Shown here piece after piece: positions 17,434-26,231 of a stretch of 64,000 bases of DNA. The notes under the pieces are model-generated. The model had not been told where the DNA came from, searched no databases, and was given only the letters and a program-made list of their open reading frames with translations. Positions within the stretch are counted from its first letter, which is position 1, and every line of letters begins with the position of its first letter. The DNA is from Kitasatospora albolonga (lineage in GTDB: Bacteria > Actinomycetota > Actinomycetes > Streptomycetales > Streptomycetaceae), in contig CP020563.1 in NCBI GenBank assembly GCA_002082585.1, positions 5,574,001 through 5,638,000 on the forward strand, given 5' to 3'. Made by a program: the position numbers and the translations under genes.

Positions 17434-17520
17434 TAACCGCACCCCTGCCACGAGCGTTGGTGTTCCGATCGCTAATCTGCAGATCGATCACTCGGTCGCT
17501 CATGGGGTAGGGAGGTCGTA

Positions 17521-17691
17521 ATGGCGGCACTCGCTTGGCTGTTGATTCCACTTTTCGCTGCTGTCGGCGGTGCGATATGGGCGACGTGGGCTGCTCGCAA
17601 TCGCACGACCGGCGATGTCACCGAACTCGCCGGCTACGCCAGGTTCCGTGACGCGATGGAGAAATCGCACTCCGGTTCCGAGGCACTCTAG
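17521..17691 (+). CDS. Small membrane protein, 56 residues
   Basis: An ATG at 17521 follows a clear GGGAGG ribosome binding site and encodes 56 residues ending at TAG 17689-17691. Residues 4-23 (AWLLIPLFAAVGGAIWATW) form one transmembrane helix with a following basic flank (AARNRTT) and a soluble tail containing ELAGYARFRDAMEK. Codon bias and the ribosome site support a real gene. It sits 126 bp after moaE and 116 bp before the PDZ-Lon protease gene in the same direction, so it may share a transcript with that envelope protein. Confidence 0.7.
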   Translation: MAALAWLLIPLFAAVGGAIWATWAARNRTTGDVTELAGYARFRDAMEKSHSGSEAL

Positions 17692-17807
17692 AGGCCCTCC
17701 AGGGGCCGCCGAACGCCGCGTGACCTTCTTTCCGCCGCGTTCCCGCCGCTCCCCGTACGGACCGGCCCCGGCGGTGGACGGACAGGCCCTTCCCGTACTG
17801 TCGTTCC

Positions 17808-18914
17808 ATGCCACGCCGCACCGCGACGATGCTCGCCTCCACCCTCGTCCTCATCGCGCTTCTCTGCGCGGGGCTGCTGATCAAAGTGCCGTACGCGGAG
17901 ATGTCCCCCGGACCGACGGTGAACACCCTGGGCGAGGCGCGCGGCGAGCCGGTCCTGCGGATCAAGGGCCCCGACACGTACGAGACCACCGGGAACCTCA
18001 ACATGACGACGGTCCGGGTCACCGGAGCGGACTACCGGATGAACCTGGGCGAGGCCGTCTGGGGCTGGCTGGCCCACGACAGCGTCGTCGTACCGCACGA
18101 CACGCTCTACCCGGACGGCAAGACCGAGGAGCAGTCCACCCAGGAGAACGCCGAGGAGTTCAGCCAGTCCCAGGAGAGCGCCAAGGTGGCCGCCCTGAGG
18201 GAGCTGGACATCCCCGTCGCCACCCAGGTCGTCGTCGCCAGCGTGGTCAAGGGCAGCCCCTCCGAGGGCAAGCTGCACGCGGGTGACGTGATCGAGGCCG
18301 TCGACTCCACCGAGGTGAAGGAGCCGGGCGACGTCGCCGAGCTGGTCACGAAGCACAAGCCCGGCGAGGACGTCACGTTCACCATCATCCCGGCGAAGGA
18401 GGCGGCCGCCGCAGAGAAGGCCGGCCGGGCCCCCGAGGGCAGCCGGAAGGTCATCATCACCACGGAGAAGGCGCCCGCCTCGGAGGGGGACGGGGGGAAG
18501 GAGCGGGCGGTCGTCGGCATCCGGGCCGGGACGGACCACAGGTTCCCGTTCACGATCGACATCAAGCTCGCCGACGTCGGCGGTCCCAGCGCCGGCCTGA
18601 TGTTCTCCCTGGGCATCATCGACAAGCTCACCCCGGGCAATCTGACCGGCGGCAAGTTCATCGCGGGCACCGGGACCATCGACGACGAGGGCAAGGTCGG
18701 CCCGATCGGCGGGATCACCATGAAGCTGGTCGGCGCCCGCGACGAGGGCGCCCGCTACTTCCTCACGCCCGACGAGAACTGCGCGGCCGCCGCCGCGGAC
18801 ACCCCGGACGGGCTGACGCTGGTCCGGGTCAAGACCCTGGACGACGCCGTGAAGTCGCTGGAGAAGATCAGCTCCGGGAAGACCGACGCGCTGCCGAGCT
18901 GCTCGGCGAGCTGA
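17808..18914 (+). CDS. YlbL-type membrane PDZ-Lon serine protease
   Basis: The 368-residue protein has an N-terminal transmembrane anchor (LASTLVLIALLCAGLLI, residues 9-25). A PDZ domain follows (VVKGSPSEGKLHAGDVIEAV, about residues 147-166), then a C-terminal Lon-type S16 protease domain. The catalytic serine is in DVGGPSAGLMFSLG, and the partner lysine should be in GGITMKLVGA about 40 residues later. It is predicted to act on the outer face of the membrane; substrates are unknown. A Lys/Glu-rich insertion follows the PDZ domain (about residues 188-225). Confidence 0.9.
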   Translation: MPRRTATMLASTLVLIALLCAGLLIKVPYAEMSPGPTVNTLGEARGEPVLRIKGPDTYETTGNLNMTTVRVTGADYRMNLGEAVWGWLAHDSVVVPHDTLYPDGKTEEQSTQENAEEFSQSQESAKVAALRELDIPVATQVVVASVVKGSPSEGKLHAGDVIEAVDSTEVKEPGDVAELVTKHKPGEDVTFTIIPAKEAAAAEKAGRAPEGSRKVIITTEKAPASEGDGGKERAVVGIRAGTDHRFPFTIDIKLADVGGPSAGLMFSLGIIDKLTPGNLTGGKFIAGTGTIDDEGKVGPIGGITMKLVGARDEGARYFLTPDENCAAAAADTPDGLTLVRVKTLDDAVKSLEKISSGKTDALPSCSAS

Positions 18915-18947
18915 CAGCGCGTCGGGGGAGCGGACGGACGGCGTCCG

Positions 18948-19508
18948 TCAGGACTCGAACGTCGCCGCGAGGGCCTCGGCGAGCCCCGGGACCAGACCGG
19001 CGCCGGTCAGCACCTCGGTGGGGGAGTCCTTCTCGCGCAGCCGTACGGCGGACTCGCGCGCCCCGTCCCGCAGCACGGCCACCGTCATCCGCACCTCCTG
19101 CCGGTCCGGGTGCCGGGCCACCCACTGGGTGAGCTTCTTGTCGCTGAGCCCTTCCGGTACGGATGCCTCGGCGGACGGCGGCAGCATCAGCCGCTCCACG
19201 GTCATGGCACAGCCGGCCACGGCGTCGGGCCAGGCGATGGTGCCGAGGAAGTCGTCCAGGGCGGTACCGGCGGGCAGCTCCTCCTGCTCGATCGGGGTGA
19301 GGGAAGCGGCCGGGGCGGCGGTGTCGTCCAGCCCGAGCTGAGCGGCGAGCCCCGGCTCCTGGGCCCGCAGCCGGGCGGTGTCGACCAGGGCGAACAGCCG
19401 GGCGGGCTGGTCCCAGCCGAGGGTGGAGGCATAGGCGTCGATTTCGAGGACGGCGACGGTCAGCGGGCTCGCGGCCATCGGGGGTCCTGCGGGGGAAACG
19501 TTGGGCAT
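18948..19508 (-). CDS. PPA1309-family conserved protein
   Basis: The 186-residue protein matches the actinobacterial PPA1309 family: AVLEIDAYASTLGWDQPARL FALVDT near the N-terminus, then IEQEELPAGTALDDFLGTIA WPDAVAGCA and VARHPDRQEVRMTVAVLRDG ARESAVRLR. Function is unknown; it is soluble and acidic. The ATG at 19508 is used; an internal ATG at 19478 (MAASPLTV) is also plausible. It is divergent from the UPF0182 gene, with the ECF-type promoter in between, and converges with the PDZ-Lon protease gene. Confidence 0.8.
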   Translation of the reverse strand: MPNVSPAGPPMAASPLTVAVLEIDAYASTLGWDQPARLFALVDTARLRAQEPGLAAQLGLDDTAAPAASLTPIEQEELPAGTALDDFLGTIAWPDAVAGCAMTVERLMLPPSAEASVPEGLSDKKLTQWVARHPDRQEVRMTVAVLRDGARESAVRLREKDSPTEVLTGAGLVPGLAEALAATFES

Positions 19509-19542
19509 GGGCAATATCCTGCCTCCTTCGGCCCCGGTATCG

Positions 19543-19568
19543 GGAACTAGGTAAAGCTTCAGTAAGTT
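19543..19568 (+). promoter_or_regulatory. Candidate ECF sigma promoter (GGAAC-N18-GTT)
   Basis: GGGAAC (GGAAC at 19543-19547), 18 bases, then GTT (19566-19568). GGAAC is the -35 preferred by envelope-stress ECF sigma factors such as sigma-E; sigma-R prefers GGAAT. It is 66 bp upstream of the UPF0182 start. Confidence 0.5.
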
Positions 19569-19634
19569 GCATAGGTGGGCTCTGCGACCGCCGGGCCCCG
19601 CTCCAGACGACCCGCGAACTTCGAGGTGCGCACG

Positions 19635-22600
19635 TTGGCTTTCCAGATGCCGGACCGCGGCGGAGGCCCCACGGGGCCACGGATCAGTGTCGGCCGCCCG
19701 TCCCGGCGCGTCCGCACCCTGCTCATGACCTTGGGGGTCCTGGCGGTTCTCGCCATGGCCTTCGTCATGTTCGCCGGGTTCTGGACGGACTGGCTCTGGT
19801 ACCGGTCGGTCGCCTATTCCTCCGTCTTCACCACCACCCTGTGGACCAAGATCGGACTGTTCCTCGTCTTCGGACTGCTGATGGCCCTGGCCATCGGCGT
19901 CAACATCTGGCTCGCGCACCGGCTCCGGCCGCCGCTGAGCGCGATGTCGCTGGAGCAGCAGAGCCTGGACCGCTACCGCATGAGCGTCGCCCCCTTCAAG
20001 AAGTGGGTGCTGCTCGCCGTCACCGCGCTCGTCGGGCTGATCGCCGGGGCGTCCGCCTCCGGCCAGTGGCGCACGTGGCTGATGTACATCAACGGTGTGC
20101 CGTTCGGCCAGAAGGACCCCCAGTTCCAGCTGGACGTCGCCTTCTACGCCTTCGACCTGCCGTTCTACCGCTTCCTGCTGGGCTTCGGCTTCGCGGCGAC
20201 CGTGCTCTCGCTGATCGCCGCCGCCCTGACCCACTACCTGTACGGCGGGCTGCGCATCACCAGCCCCGGCGCCCGTGCCACCGGAGCGGCCACCGGCCAC
20301 CTCTCGGTGCTGCTCGGCATCTTCGTCTCCCTGAAGGCCGTGGCCTACTGGCTCGACCGGTATGGGCTCGCGGTGAAGTCCAGTGACTTCAAGGCCGCGG
20401 AGAACTGGACGGGCCTGCGGTACGTCGACGCGAACGCCTACCTCCCGGCGAAGACCATCCTGTTCTGCATCGCGGCGATCTGCGCCGTGCTGTTCTTCGC
20501 GACGCTCTGGCGCCGCACCTGGCAGCTGCCGGTCATCGGCTTCGGCCTGATGGTGCTCTCGGCGATCCTGATCGGCGGGCTCTACCCGGCGATCGTGCAG
20601 AAGTTCCAGGTCCAGCCGAACGAGCAGGCCAAGGAAGCGCCCTTCATCCAGAAGAACATCAAGGCGACGCGCGATGCGTACGACATCGATGACGCCCAGA
20701 TGGAGGACTACTCGGGCCAGGCCACCACGACGGACGACGCCAAGCTGCGCGCCGCCGCCAACACGGCCGCCAGCTACCGCGTGATGGACCCCAACGTGGT
20801 CTCCCCGGCCTTCCAGCAGCTCCAGCAGCGGAGGAACTACTACCAGTTCCCCGAGACGCTCGACGTCGACCGCTACAAGGGCGAGGACGGCAAGGAGCAG
20901 GACACGATCATCGGTCTGCGTGAGCTGAACATCCAGGGTCTGCCCAAGCGGAACTGGATCAACGACCACTTCACGTACACCCACGGCTACGGCGCCATCG
21001 CGGCCCGCGGCACCACCACCGGAAAGAACCCGACGGGCTCCCCGGACTTCACCGAGTCCGGTCTGCCGTCCACCGGTGAGTTCGGGAAGTACGAGCAGCG
21101 GATCTACTACGGCGAGAAGACCGAGCAGTACTCCATCGTCGGCGGGCCCCAGAAGGAGCTCGACTACGAGGAGGACGGCGAGAAGACCACCAGCTACAAG
21201 GGCGACAGCGGGGTCAGCCTCTCCAACACCTTCAACCGCGCGGCGTACGCGGTCTCCTTCAGCGAGCCGCAGATCCTGTACTCGGGAGCCATCGGTGACG
21301 GTTCGCGCATCCTGTACAACCGCACGCCCAAGGAGCGCGTCGAGGCGGTCGCCCCGTGGCTGACCATCGACGGTGACGCCTACCCGGCGGTCATCGACGG
21401 CCGCATCCAGTGGATCGTCGACGCCTACACCACGACGAACGGCTACCCGTACGCCTCCCGGACGACGCTCGGCGACACCACGGCCGACTCGCTGACCACC
21501 AACCAGCGCGCGGTCGTCGCCCAGCAGAACCAGGTCAACTACATCCGCAACTCGGTGAAGGCCACCGTCGACGCCTACGACGGCAAGGTCAGGCTCTACG
21601 AGTGGGACACGAAGGACCCGGTCCTCAAGACCTGGCGCAAGGCGTTCCCGGGCACGGTGAAGGCCCGTTCGGAGATCTCCCAGACGCTCATGGACCACCT
21701 GCGCTACCCGCAGGACCTCTTCAAGGTCCAGCGCGAGCTGCTCACCCGCTACCACGTCGAGGACCCCGCGCAGTTCTACAGCGGCTCCGACGCGTGGCAG
21801 GTGCCGGCCGACCCGACCACCAAGGACTCGGGCTCGGTCCCGCCGTACTACCTGTCCATGAAGATGCCGGGCCAGGACGAGCAGGCGTTCTCGCTGACCA
21901 CCACGTTCACCCCCAGGGGGCGGCCGAACCTCGGCGCCTTCATGGCGGTGAACGCGGACGCGGCCAGCAAGGACTACGGCACGATGAGACTGCTCCGGGT
22001 CACCTCCACGGTGAAGGGCCCGGGCCAGGTACAGAGTGAGCTGAACGGTAACGACGACGTCGCCGAGTTCGTGAGGAACCTCAAGGGCACGGACTCCGAC
22101 ATCGACTACGGCAACCTGCTGACGGTGCCGCTCGAAGGCGGCTTCCTCTACATCGAGCCCGTCTACACGCGCGGTGGCAACCAGAACTACCCGCTGCTGC
22201 GCAAGGTGGCCGCCTCGTACGGTTCGAAGATCGTCTTCGAGAACAACCTGGGAGACGCGCTCAACGCGGTCTTCGGGGTCGACGGGGACGCGGACACCAC
22301 ACCGCCCGATCCCAGTGACCCGCCGGGTGACACCACGAAGCCCCCGGCCACCGGCGGCGATGCGTTGCAGAAGGCCATCGCGGACGCCCAGAAGGCGTAC
22401 GCCGACGGCGAGAAGGCGCTCCAGGAGCAGGACTGGCCGGCCTACGGCAAGGCCCAGGACGCGCTCCAGGAGGCCCTGGAGCGGGCCGCCAAGGCCAAGC
22501 CCGCGGGCGGCGGTGAGGCGGCCGACAAGGCCGACGACAAGGCCGACGGGGCCGAGAAGCCGGAGAAGGACGACGGAGCCGACGCGGCCAAGAAGCCCGA

Positions 22601-22643
22601 TGAGGGCGACGAGGCCGATCCGGGCGGCGACCAGGGCACCTGA
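19635..22643 (+). CDS. UPF0182 family large membrane protein
   Basis: The protein is about 1002 residues from the TTG at 19635 ([12 protein letters not shown]), which has a GAGG 8 bases upstream; a longer form from 19575 would add 20 residues. The N-terminal third has about seven transmembrane helices (for example [20 protein letters not shown] and [19 protein letters not shown]). A large soluble domain then contains the family blocks [14 protein letters not shown] and [10 protein letters not shown]. The last 140 residues are Asp/Pro-rich then Lys/Ala/Glu-rich. The family is universal in Actinobacteria and its role is unknown. An ECF-type promoter upstream suggests envelope stress control. 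Confidence 0.9.
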   Translation: MAFQMPDRGGGPTGPRISVGRPSRRVRTLLMTLGVLAVLAMAFVMFAGFWTDWLWYRSVAYSSVFTTTLWTKIGLFLVFGLLMALAIGVNIWLAHRLRPPLSAMSLEQQSLDRYRMSVAPFKKWVLLAVTALVGLIAGASASGQWRTWLMYINGVPFGQKDPQFQLDVAFYAFDLPFYRFLLGFGFAATVLSLIAAALTHYLYGGLRITSPGARATGAATGHLSVLLGIFVSLKAVAYWLDRYGLAVKSSDFKAAENWTGLRYVDANAYLPAKTILFCIAAICAVLFFATLWRRTWQLPVIGFGLMVLSAILIGGLYPAIVQKFQVQPNEQAKEAPFIQKNIKATRDAYDIDDAQMEDYSGQATTTDDAKLRAAANTAASYRVMDPNVVSPAFQQLQQRRNYYQFPETLDVDRYKGEDGKEQDTIIGLRELNIQGLPKRNWINDHFTYTHGYGAIAARGTTTGKNPTGSPDFTESGLPSTGEFGKYEQRIYYGEKTEQYSIVGGPQKELDYEEDGEKTTSYKGDSGVSLSNTFNRAAYAVSFSEPQILYSGAIGDGSRILYNRTPKERVEAVAPWLTIDGDAYPAVIDGRIQWIVDAYTTTNGYPYASRTTLGDTTADSLTTNQRAVVAQQNQVNYIRNSVKATVDAYDGKVRLYEWDTKDPVLKTWRKAFPGTVKARSEISQTLMDHLRYPQDLFKVQRELLTRYHVEDPAQFYSGSDAWQVPADPTTKDSGSVPPYYLSMKMPGQDEQAFSLTTTFTPRGRPNLGAFMAVNADAASKDYGTMRLLRVTSTVKGPGQVQSELNGNDDVAEFVRNLKGTDSDIDYGNLLTVPLEGGFLYIEPVYTRGGNQNYPLLRKVAASYGSKIVFENNLGDALNAVFGVDGDADTTPPDPSDPPGDTTKPPATGGDALQKAIADAQKAYADGEKALQEQDWPAYGKAQDALQEALERAAKAKPAGGGEAADKADDKADGAEKPEKDDGADAAKKPDEGDEADPGGDQGT

Positions 22644-22647
22644 GAAG

Positions 22648-22698
22648 GCTCCACCCCGCGTCGTGATACGGTTTGAACACAACGACGCGGGGTGGAGC
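22648..22698 (+). repeat. Perfect inverted repeat overlapping the 5' end of tRNA-fMet
   Basis: Arms GCTCCACCCCGCGTCGT (22648-22664) and ACGACGCGGGGTGGAGC (22682-22698) are 17-bp perfect complements with a 17-base loop. The right arm covers tRNA positions 1-13. The left arm starts 5 bases after the UPF0182 stop, so the hairpin would form in read-through transcripts. Confidence 0.85.
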
Positions 22699-22759
22699 AG
22701 CTCGGTAGCTCGCTGGGCTCATAACCCAGAGGTCGCAGGTTCAAATCCTGTCCCCGCTA
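22686..22759 (+). tRNA. Initiator tRNA-fMet(CAU), copy 1
   Basis: The 74-nt cloverleaf has acceptor CGCGGGG opposite CCCCGCT, leaving position 1:72 unpaired (C opposite T), a hallmark of initiator tRNAs. The anticodon stem CTGGG/CCCAG holds three consecutive G:C pairs around the loop CTCATAA with anticodon CAT, a second hallmark. The T stem-loop is GCAGG-TTCAAAT-CCTGT. CCA is not encoded. It is identical to the copy at 25429-25502. Confidence 0.97.
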
Positions 22760-22766
22760 CTGAAAG

Positions 22767-22805
22767 ACGAAGGCCCGGATCTCGATCAGAGATCCGGGCC
22801 TTCGT
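22767..22805 (+). terminator. Terminator of tRNA-fMet copy 1
   Basis: A perfect 17-bp stem (ACGAAGGCCCGGATCTC) with a GATCA loop starts 7 bases after the tRNA. The same stem follows the second copy. Confidence 0.85.
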
Positions 22806-22983
22806 CATGCCGCCGTGCGGAGCGTGTCTTTCTCGAACGAGTGGGCGTGAAGTGCGGTTCGCTGGGCACCAGTTGGGTTCCGGCGTGTTTGACTTGTCTC
22901 TCTGTGGGCATGTCGACAAAACGCTGAAGTGACCTCACTGACCGCGATATACCAGGTGTACGCGGGTTACAGGTGGTGCGACG

Positions 22984-25323
22984 ATGGTATTTATGGGGGA
23001 CAGGGCAACTCTGTTGGAGACAGGGCGGTTTGTGCAGCGGCACGGCCAGAAGGCGGACACGATGACAGATGCGGCTTTCGCTGCGGTCATCGCCGGGGCG
23101 GCCGGGACGAGCACGGGCACGCCCGGGGTGGCGGACGTCACCACCGCCGGAGAAGCAGGGCCCGCTGTCGAGGCGCCGGCCCGGGGCAGGGGGCGCACCA
23201 CGGGCAACGCCATCGGGACGGTGGAGGACGCGGACGCCGAAGCCGTACGCGCCACCGGCGCCACGCACACGACCGGTTCGCACGCGACCGCCGCACGCAC
23301 GGGTACCTCGCACACGGCGATCCCGCACACGGCTGCTTCGGACGTCACCCCTTCCGACGCGGACACCACGGACGAGGTCGACGCGGCGGACAGCGCCGAG
23401 ACCGAGGCGCGCCACCGCCGCGCGGCCGAGGCCGGGGACACCGCGTCGATGAGCGTGCTGGGCGCCCTGCTGCTGCGCCGGGGCGACCTGGACGGCGCCG
23501 AGACCTACCTCCGCGCCGCCACCGCCGACGGCGACCGGGCCGCCGCCAACAACCTGGGCGTCCTGCTCCACCAGCGCGGCTACCCGGACGAGGCCGCGGG
23601 CTGGTGGCGTATCGCCGCCGTGGCCGGTTCCGCCGCCGCCGCGCACGCGCTCGGCCGCCACTTCCGCGAGCGCGGCGACGAGCCCGGCGCCGAGTACTGG
23701 CTCCGCCAGTCCGCCGAGCAGGGCCACGCGCTGGGCGCCTACGCGCTCGCCGACCTCCTGGAGCACCGGGGCGACGTCGGCGCCGAGCGCTGGCTGCGCG
23801 CCGCCGCCGAGCAGGGACACCGGGAGGCCGCGTACCGGCTGGCCCGCACCCTGGAGCGGAACGCGGTCGAGGACCCGCACGGCGCCTTCGGCCTGGGCCG
23901 GGGGACCGGCACCGGCCGCACCGGTATGAGCCTCGGGCCCCACGCCGACCCGGTTGCGCCCGACGCGCGGGCGGCGGGCGCGACCGGCACAAAGCATGCG
24001 ACCGGCGCGAACGGTACGACCGGCGCGACGGGCGTCACCGGTACGAAGGGTACGCCCGGCACGAAGGGCGCTCCCGTCGGCGGTGACAGCCCCGTGGCCG
24101 GTCCGGCCACGGGCCGGGTCGGCGAGGCCGAGCAGTGGTATCGCCGCGCCGCCGCCCGGGGCCACCGCCGCGCCGCCCTCCACCTCGGCGCGATCCTGGA
24201 GCAGCGCGGCGAGCTCAAGGAGGCGGGCCGCTGGTACCTCACCGCGGCCAAGGAGGGCGAGGCCCGCGCCGCCTGCGCGCTCGGCTTCCTGCTGCGCGAC
24301 GCGGGCGACGAGGAGAGCGCCGCCGTGTGGTGGCTGCGCGCCGCCCAGGACGGCGACGGCAACGCGGCCAACGCGCTGGGCGCCCTGCATGCGGCGCGCG
24401 GCGAGCAGCAGACCGCCGAGCGCTGGTACCGCGCCGCCATGGACGCCGGTGACGTCAACGGGGCGTACAACCTCGGGCTGCTCTGCGCCGCCCAGGACCG
24501 TACGCCGCAGGCCGAGCAGTGGTATCGCCGCGCCGCCTACGCCGGGCACCGCGAGGCCGCCAACGCGCTCGCCGTGCTCCTCCTCCAGGCCGGGGACCAC
24601 ACCGGGGCCGAGCCCTGGTTCTCCAAGGCGGCCGAGGCGGGCAGCGTGGACGCCGCCTTCAACCTCGGCATCCTGCACGCGGGCCGCGACGAGGACCGTA
24701 CGGCGCTGGGCTGGTACCAGCGGGCGGCGGCGGCCGGGCACACCGACGCGGCGCTCCAGGTCGGCATGGCCCTGCTCCGCGACGGCGAGGACCGGGAGGC
24801 CGAGCGCCATCTGCGCTGCGCCGCGGGCGGCGGCAGCGCAGAGGCGGCGTTCCGGCTGGCCGGGGTGCTGGACGCGCGCCAGCCGCCGCCGGGCCCGCCC
24901 GCGCTGGGCGAGCCGATGCCCGCCAAGACCGAGTGCGAGGAGTGGTACGAGCGGGCCGCCCAGCAGGGCCACCGCCGCGCCCAGGTCCGGGTCGGCATGC
25001 TCGCCGCCGCCCGGGGCGACGTGGAGAGCGCCGCCCACTGGTACCGGGAGGCCGCCGAGGCGGGCAGCCGCAACGGGGCCTTCAACCTGGGGCTGCTGCT
25101 GGCCCGCGAGGGCAGCGAGCGCGAGGCCGCCCTGTGGTGGAGCCGCGCCGCCAACGCCGGTCACGGCCGGGCCGCGCTGCGGCTGGCCCTGCTCGCCGCC
25201 CGCCGGGGCGAGCTCACCGAGGGCCAGCGCTGGTGCGCCCGTGCCGTGGAGCTGGGCCCGGCCGAGGTCGCCGAGCGGGCGGCGCGGCTGCGCGAGGCGC
25301 TGCACCAGGAGCTGACCGCGTAA
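22984..25323 (+). CDS. Sel1/TPR-like repeat protein
   Basis: The 779-residue protein is built of many Sel1-like alpha-alpha repeats of about 36 residues. Each has the pattern A-x-x-x-G-x-x-x-A-A-x-x-L-G (for example AANNLGVLLHQRGYPDEAAG WWRIAAVAGS and HLGAILEQRGELKEAGRWYL). The first 140 residues are Thr/Ala/Gly-rich and disordered. A collagen-like Gly-x-Thr tract (about residues 327-366) interrupts the repeats. Sel1 proteins scaffold complexes; the partner is unknown. ATG 22984 is preceded by AGGTGG; ATG 22993 is an alternative. The gene lies alone between two identical tRNA-fMet genes. Confidence 0.9.
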   Translation: MVFMGDRATLLETGRFVQRHGQKADTMTDAAFAAVIAGAAGTSTGTPGVADVTTAGEAGPAVEAPARGRGRTTGNAIGTVEDADAEAVRATGATHTTGSHATAARTGTSHTAIPHTAASDVTPSDADTTDEVDAADSAETEARHRRAAEAGDTASMSVLGALLLRRGDLDGAETYLRAATADGDRAAANNLGVLLHQRGYPDEAAGWWRIAAVAGSAAAAHALGRHFRERGDEPGAEYWLRQSAEQGHALGAYALADLLEHRGDVGAERWLRAAAEQGHREAAYRLARTLERNAVEDPHGAFGLGRGTGTGRTGMSLGPHADPVAPDARAAGATGTKHATGANGTTGATGVTGTKGTPGTKGAPVGGDSPVAGPATGRVGEAEQWYRRAAARGHRRAALHLGAILEQRGELKEAGRWYLTAAKEGEARAACALGFLLRDAGDEESAAVWWLRAAQDGDGNAANALGALHAARGEQQTAERWYRAAMDAGDVNGAYNLGLLCAAQDRTPQAEQWYRRAAYAGHREAANALAVLLLQAGDHTGAEPWFSKAAEAGSVDAAFNLGILHAGRDEDRTALGWYQRAAAAGHTDAALQVGMALLRDGEDREAERHLRCAAGGGSAEAAFRLAGVLDARQPPPGPPALGEPMPAKTECEEWYERAAQQGHRRAQVRVGMLAAARGDVESAAHWYREAAEAGSRNGAFNLGLLLAREGSEREAALWWSRAANAGHGRAALRLALLAARRGELTEGQRWCARAVELGPAEVAERAARLREALHQELTA

Positions 25324-25387
25324 CGCCCGGGGCCCCGGTGGCGGGCGTGAAGGAAATCCGGGACCCCCGGGGCGGGCGTGAAGGAAT

Positions 25388-25416
25388 TTGCGCCGTTCGA
25401 CCCGCTGACGTAATGT
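25388..25416 (+). promoter_or_regulatory. Vegetative promoter of tRNA-fMet copy 2
   Basis: TTGCGC (25388-25393) and TAATGT (25411-25416) have ideal 17-bp spacing and end 12 bp before the mature 5' end. No equally good promoter is seen before copy 1. Confidence 0.7.
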
Positions 25417-25428
25417 TGCATTCACCGA

Positions 25429-25502
25429 CGCGGGGTGGAGCAGCTCGGTAGCTCGCTGGGCTCATAACCCAGAGGTCGCAGGTTCAAATCCTGTCCCCGC
25501 TA
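25429..25502 (+). tRNA. Initiator tRNA-fMet(CAU), copy 2
   Basis: This 74-nt sequence is identical to copy 1 at 22686-22759, with the same unpaired C1/T72 and GGG/CCC anticodon stem. CCA is not encoded. Identity extends for several bases on both sides and resumes in the terminator stem. Confidence 0.97.
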
Positions 25503-25509
25503 CTGAAGA

Positions 25510-25548
25510 ACGAAGGCCCGGATCTCCATAAGAGATCCGGGCCTTCGT
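25510..25548 (+). terminator. Terminator of tRNA-fMet copy 2
   Basis: The same 17-bp stem as after copy 1, with loop CATAA. Confidence 0.85.
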
Positions 25549-25646
25549 CATGTCCGGGCCCTCGTCCTGTCCGGAACGGCGCGAGGAGCGGGCAGCGAAA
25601 AGCCGGGCCCGCCTCGCGGGAGGCGGGCCCGGCGCAGCTCGCAGGC

Positions 25647-26066
25647 TCAGGCAGCGGCGGCGCAGCTCGGGCAGAGCCCCCGGTACGTCACCTCGACGCC
25701 GGAGACCGTGAAGCCGTAGCGCTCGTCCGCAGGCAGGTCCGCCAGCGGGTTGCCCGCCGGGTGCACATCGCGGATCGCGCCGCACTGTCCGCAGATCAGA
25801 TGGTGGTGCGGGCGGTGCGCGTTCGGGTCGTACCGCTTCGCCCGGCGGTCGGTGGAGACCTCCAGCACCTCGCCCAGGGACACCATCTCGCCGAGGGTGT
25901 TGTAGACGGTGGCGCGGGAGATCTCGGGCAGCTTGGCGACGGCCCTCGCGTGGACCTCGTCAGCCGTCAGGTGCACATGGTCCCCGTCGAGGACCTCGGC
26001 CACGACACGCCGCTGCGCCGTCATGCGCCAGCCACGTCCACGGAGTCGTTCCAGCAGGTCGCTCAT
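25647..26066 (-). CDS. Fur-family (PerR/CatR-type) metalloregulator
   Basis: The 139-residue protein has an N-terminal winged helix (RMTAQRRVVAEVL, then ISRATVYNTLGEMVSLGEV) and a C-terminal metal-binding dimer domain. The latter has HHHLICGQCGAIRDV and a late CPSC, giving the structural Cys4 zinc site of the family. It is divergent from catalase, the classic layout of peroxide-sensing CatR/FurA repressors that control a neighbouring catalase; this regulation is inference. A TAGGCT -10-like element (26074-26079) lies so close to the ATG that the mRNA is probably leaderless. Confidence 0.9.
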   Translation of the reverse strand: MSDLLERLRGRGWRMTAQRRVVAEVLDGDHVHLTADEVHARAVAKLPEISRATVYNTLGEMVSLGEVLEVSTDRRAKRYDPNAHRPHHHLICGQCGAIRDVHPAGNPLADLPADERYGFTVSGVEVTYRGLCPSCAAAA

Positions 26067-26126
26067 GCAGCCCAGCCTAACAGTGGCGGGATCGAGTCCC
26101 GATCGGGTGTGAATTTGGATGCTCGC

Positions 26127-26154
26127 TTGACTTAGACATTGTCCATTGTAGGAT
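26127..26154 (+). promoter_or_regulatory. Catalase promoter and likely CatR operator
   Basis: TTGACT (26127-26132), 16 bp, then TAGGAT (26149-26154). The spacer carries a direct repeat of CATTGT (26137-26142 and 26144-26149), an unusually AT-rich stretch for this genome and a plausible operator for the divergent Fur-type regulator. Confidence 0.6.
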
Positions 26155-26231
26155 CGGGACCGGCATTAGCCAAGGGACAGGGCTGTACAGAGCCGGAAGG
26201 ACTGTGCAGGAACGCGACGCAGGAGGCGCAC

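Noticed and set aside
18948..22682. 1244-residue open frame on the minus strand
   Set aside because: It is antisense to the UPF0182 gene and only its last 186 codons are a real gene. Valine- and arginine-rich composition is a G+C artefact.
22786..25425. 879-residue frame antisense to the Sel1 gene
   Set aside because: It overlaps tRNA copy 1's terminator region and an intact repeat protein; no ribosome site.
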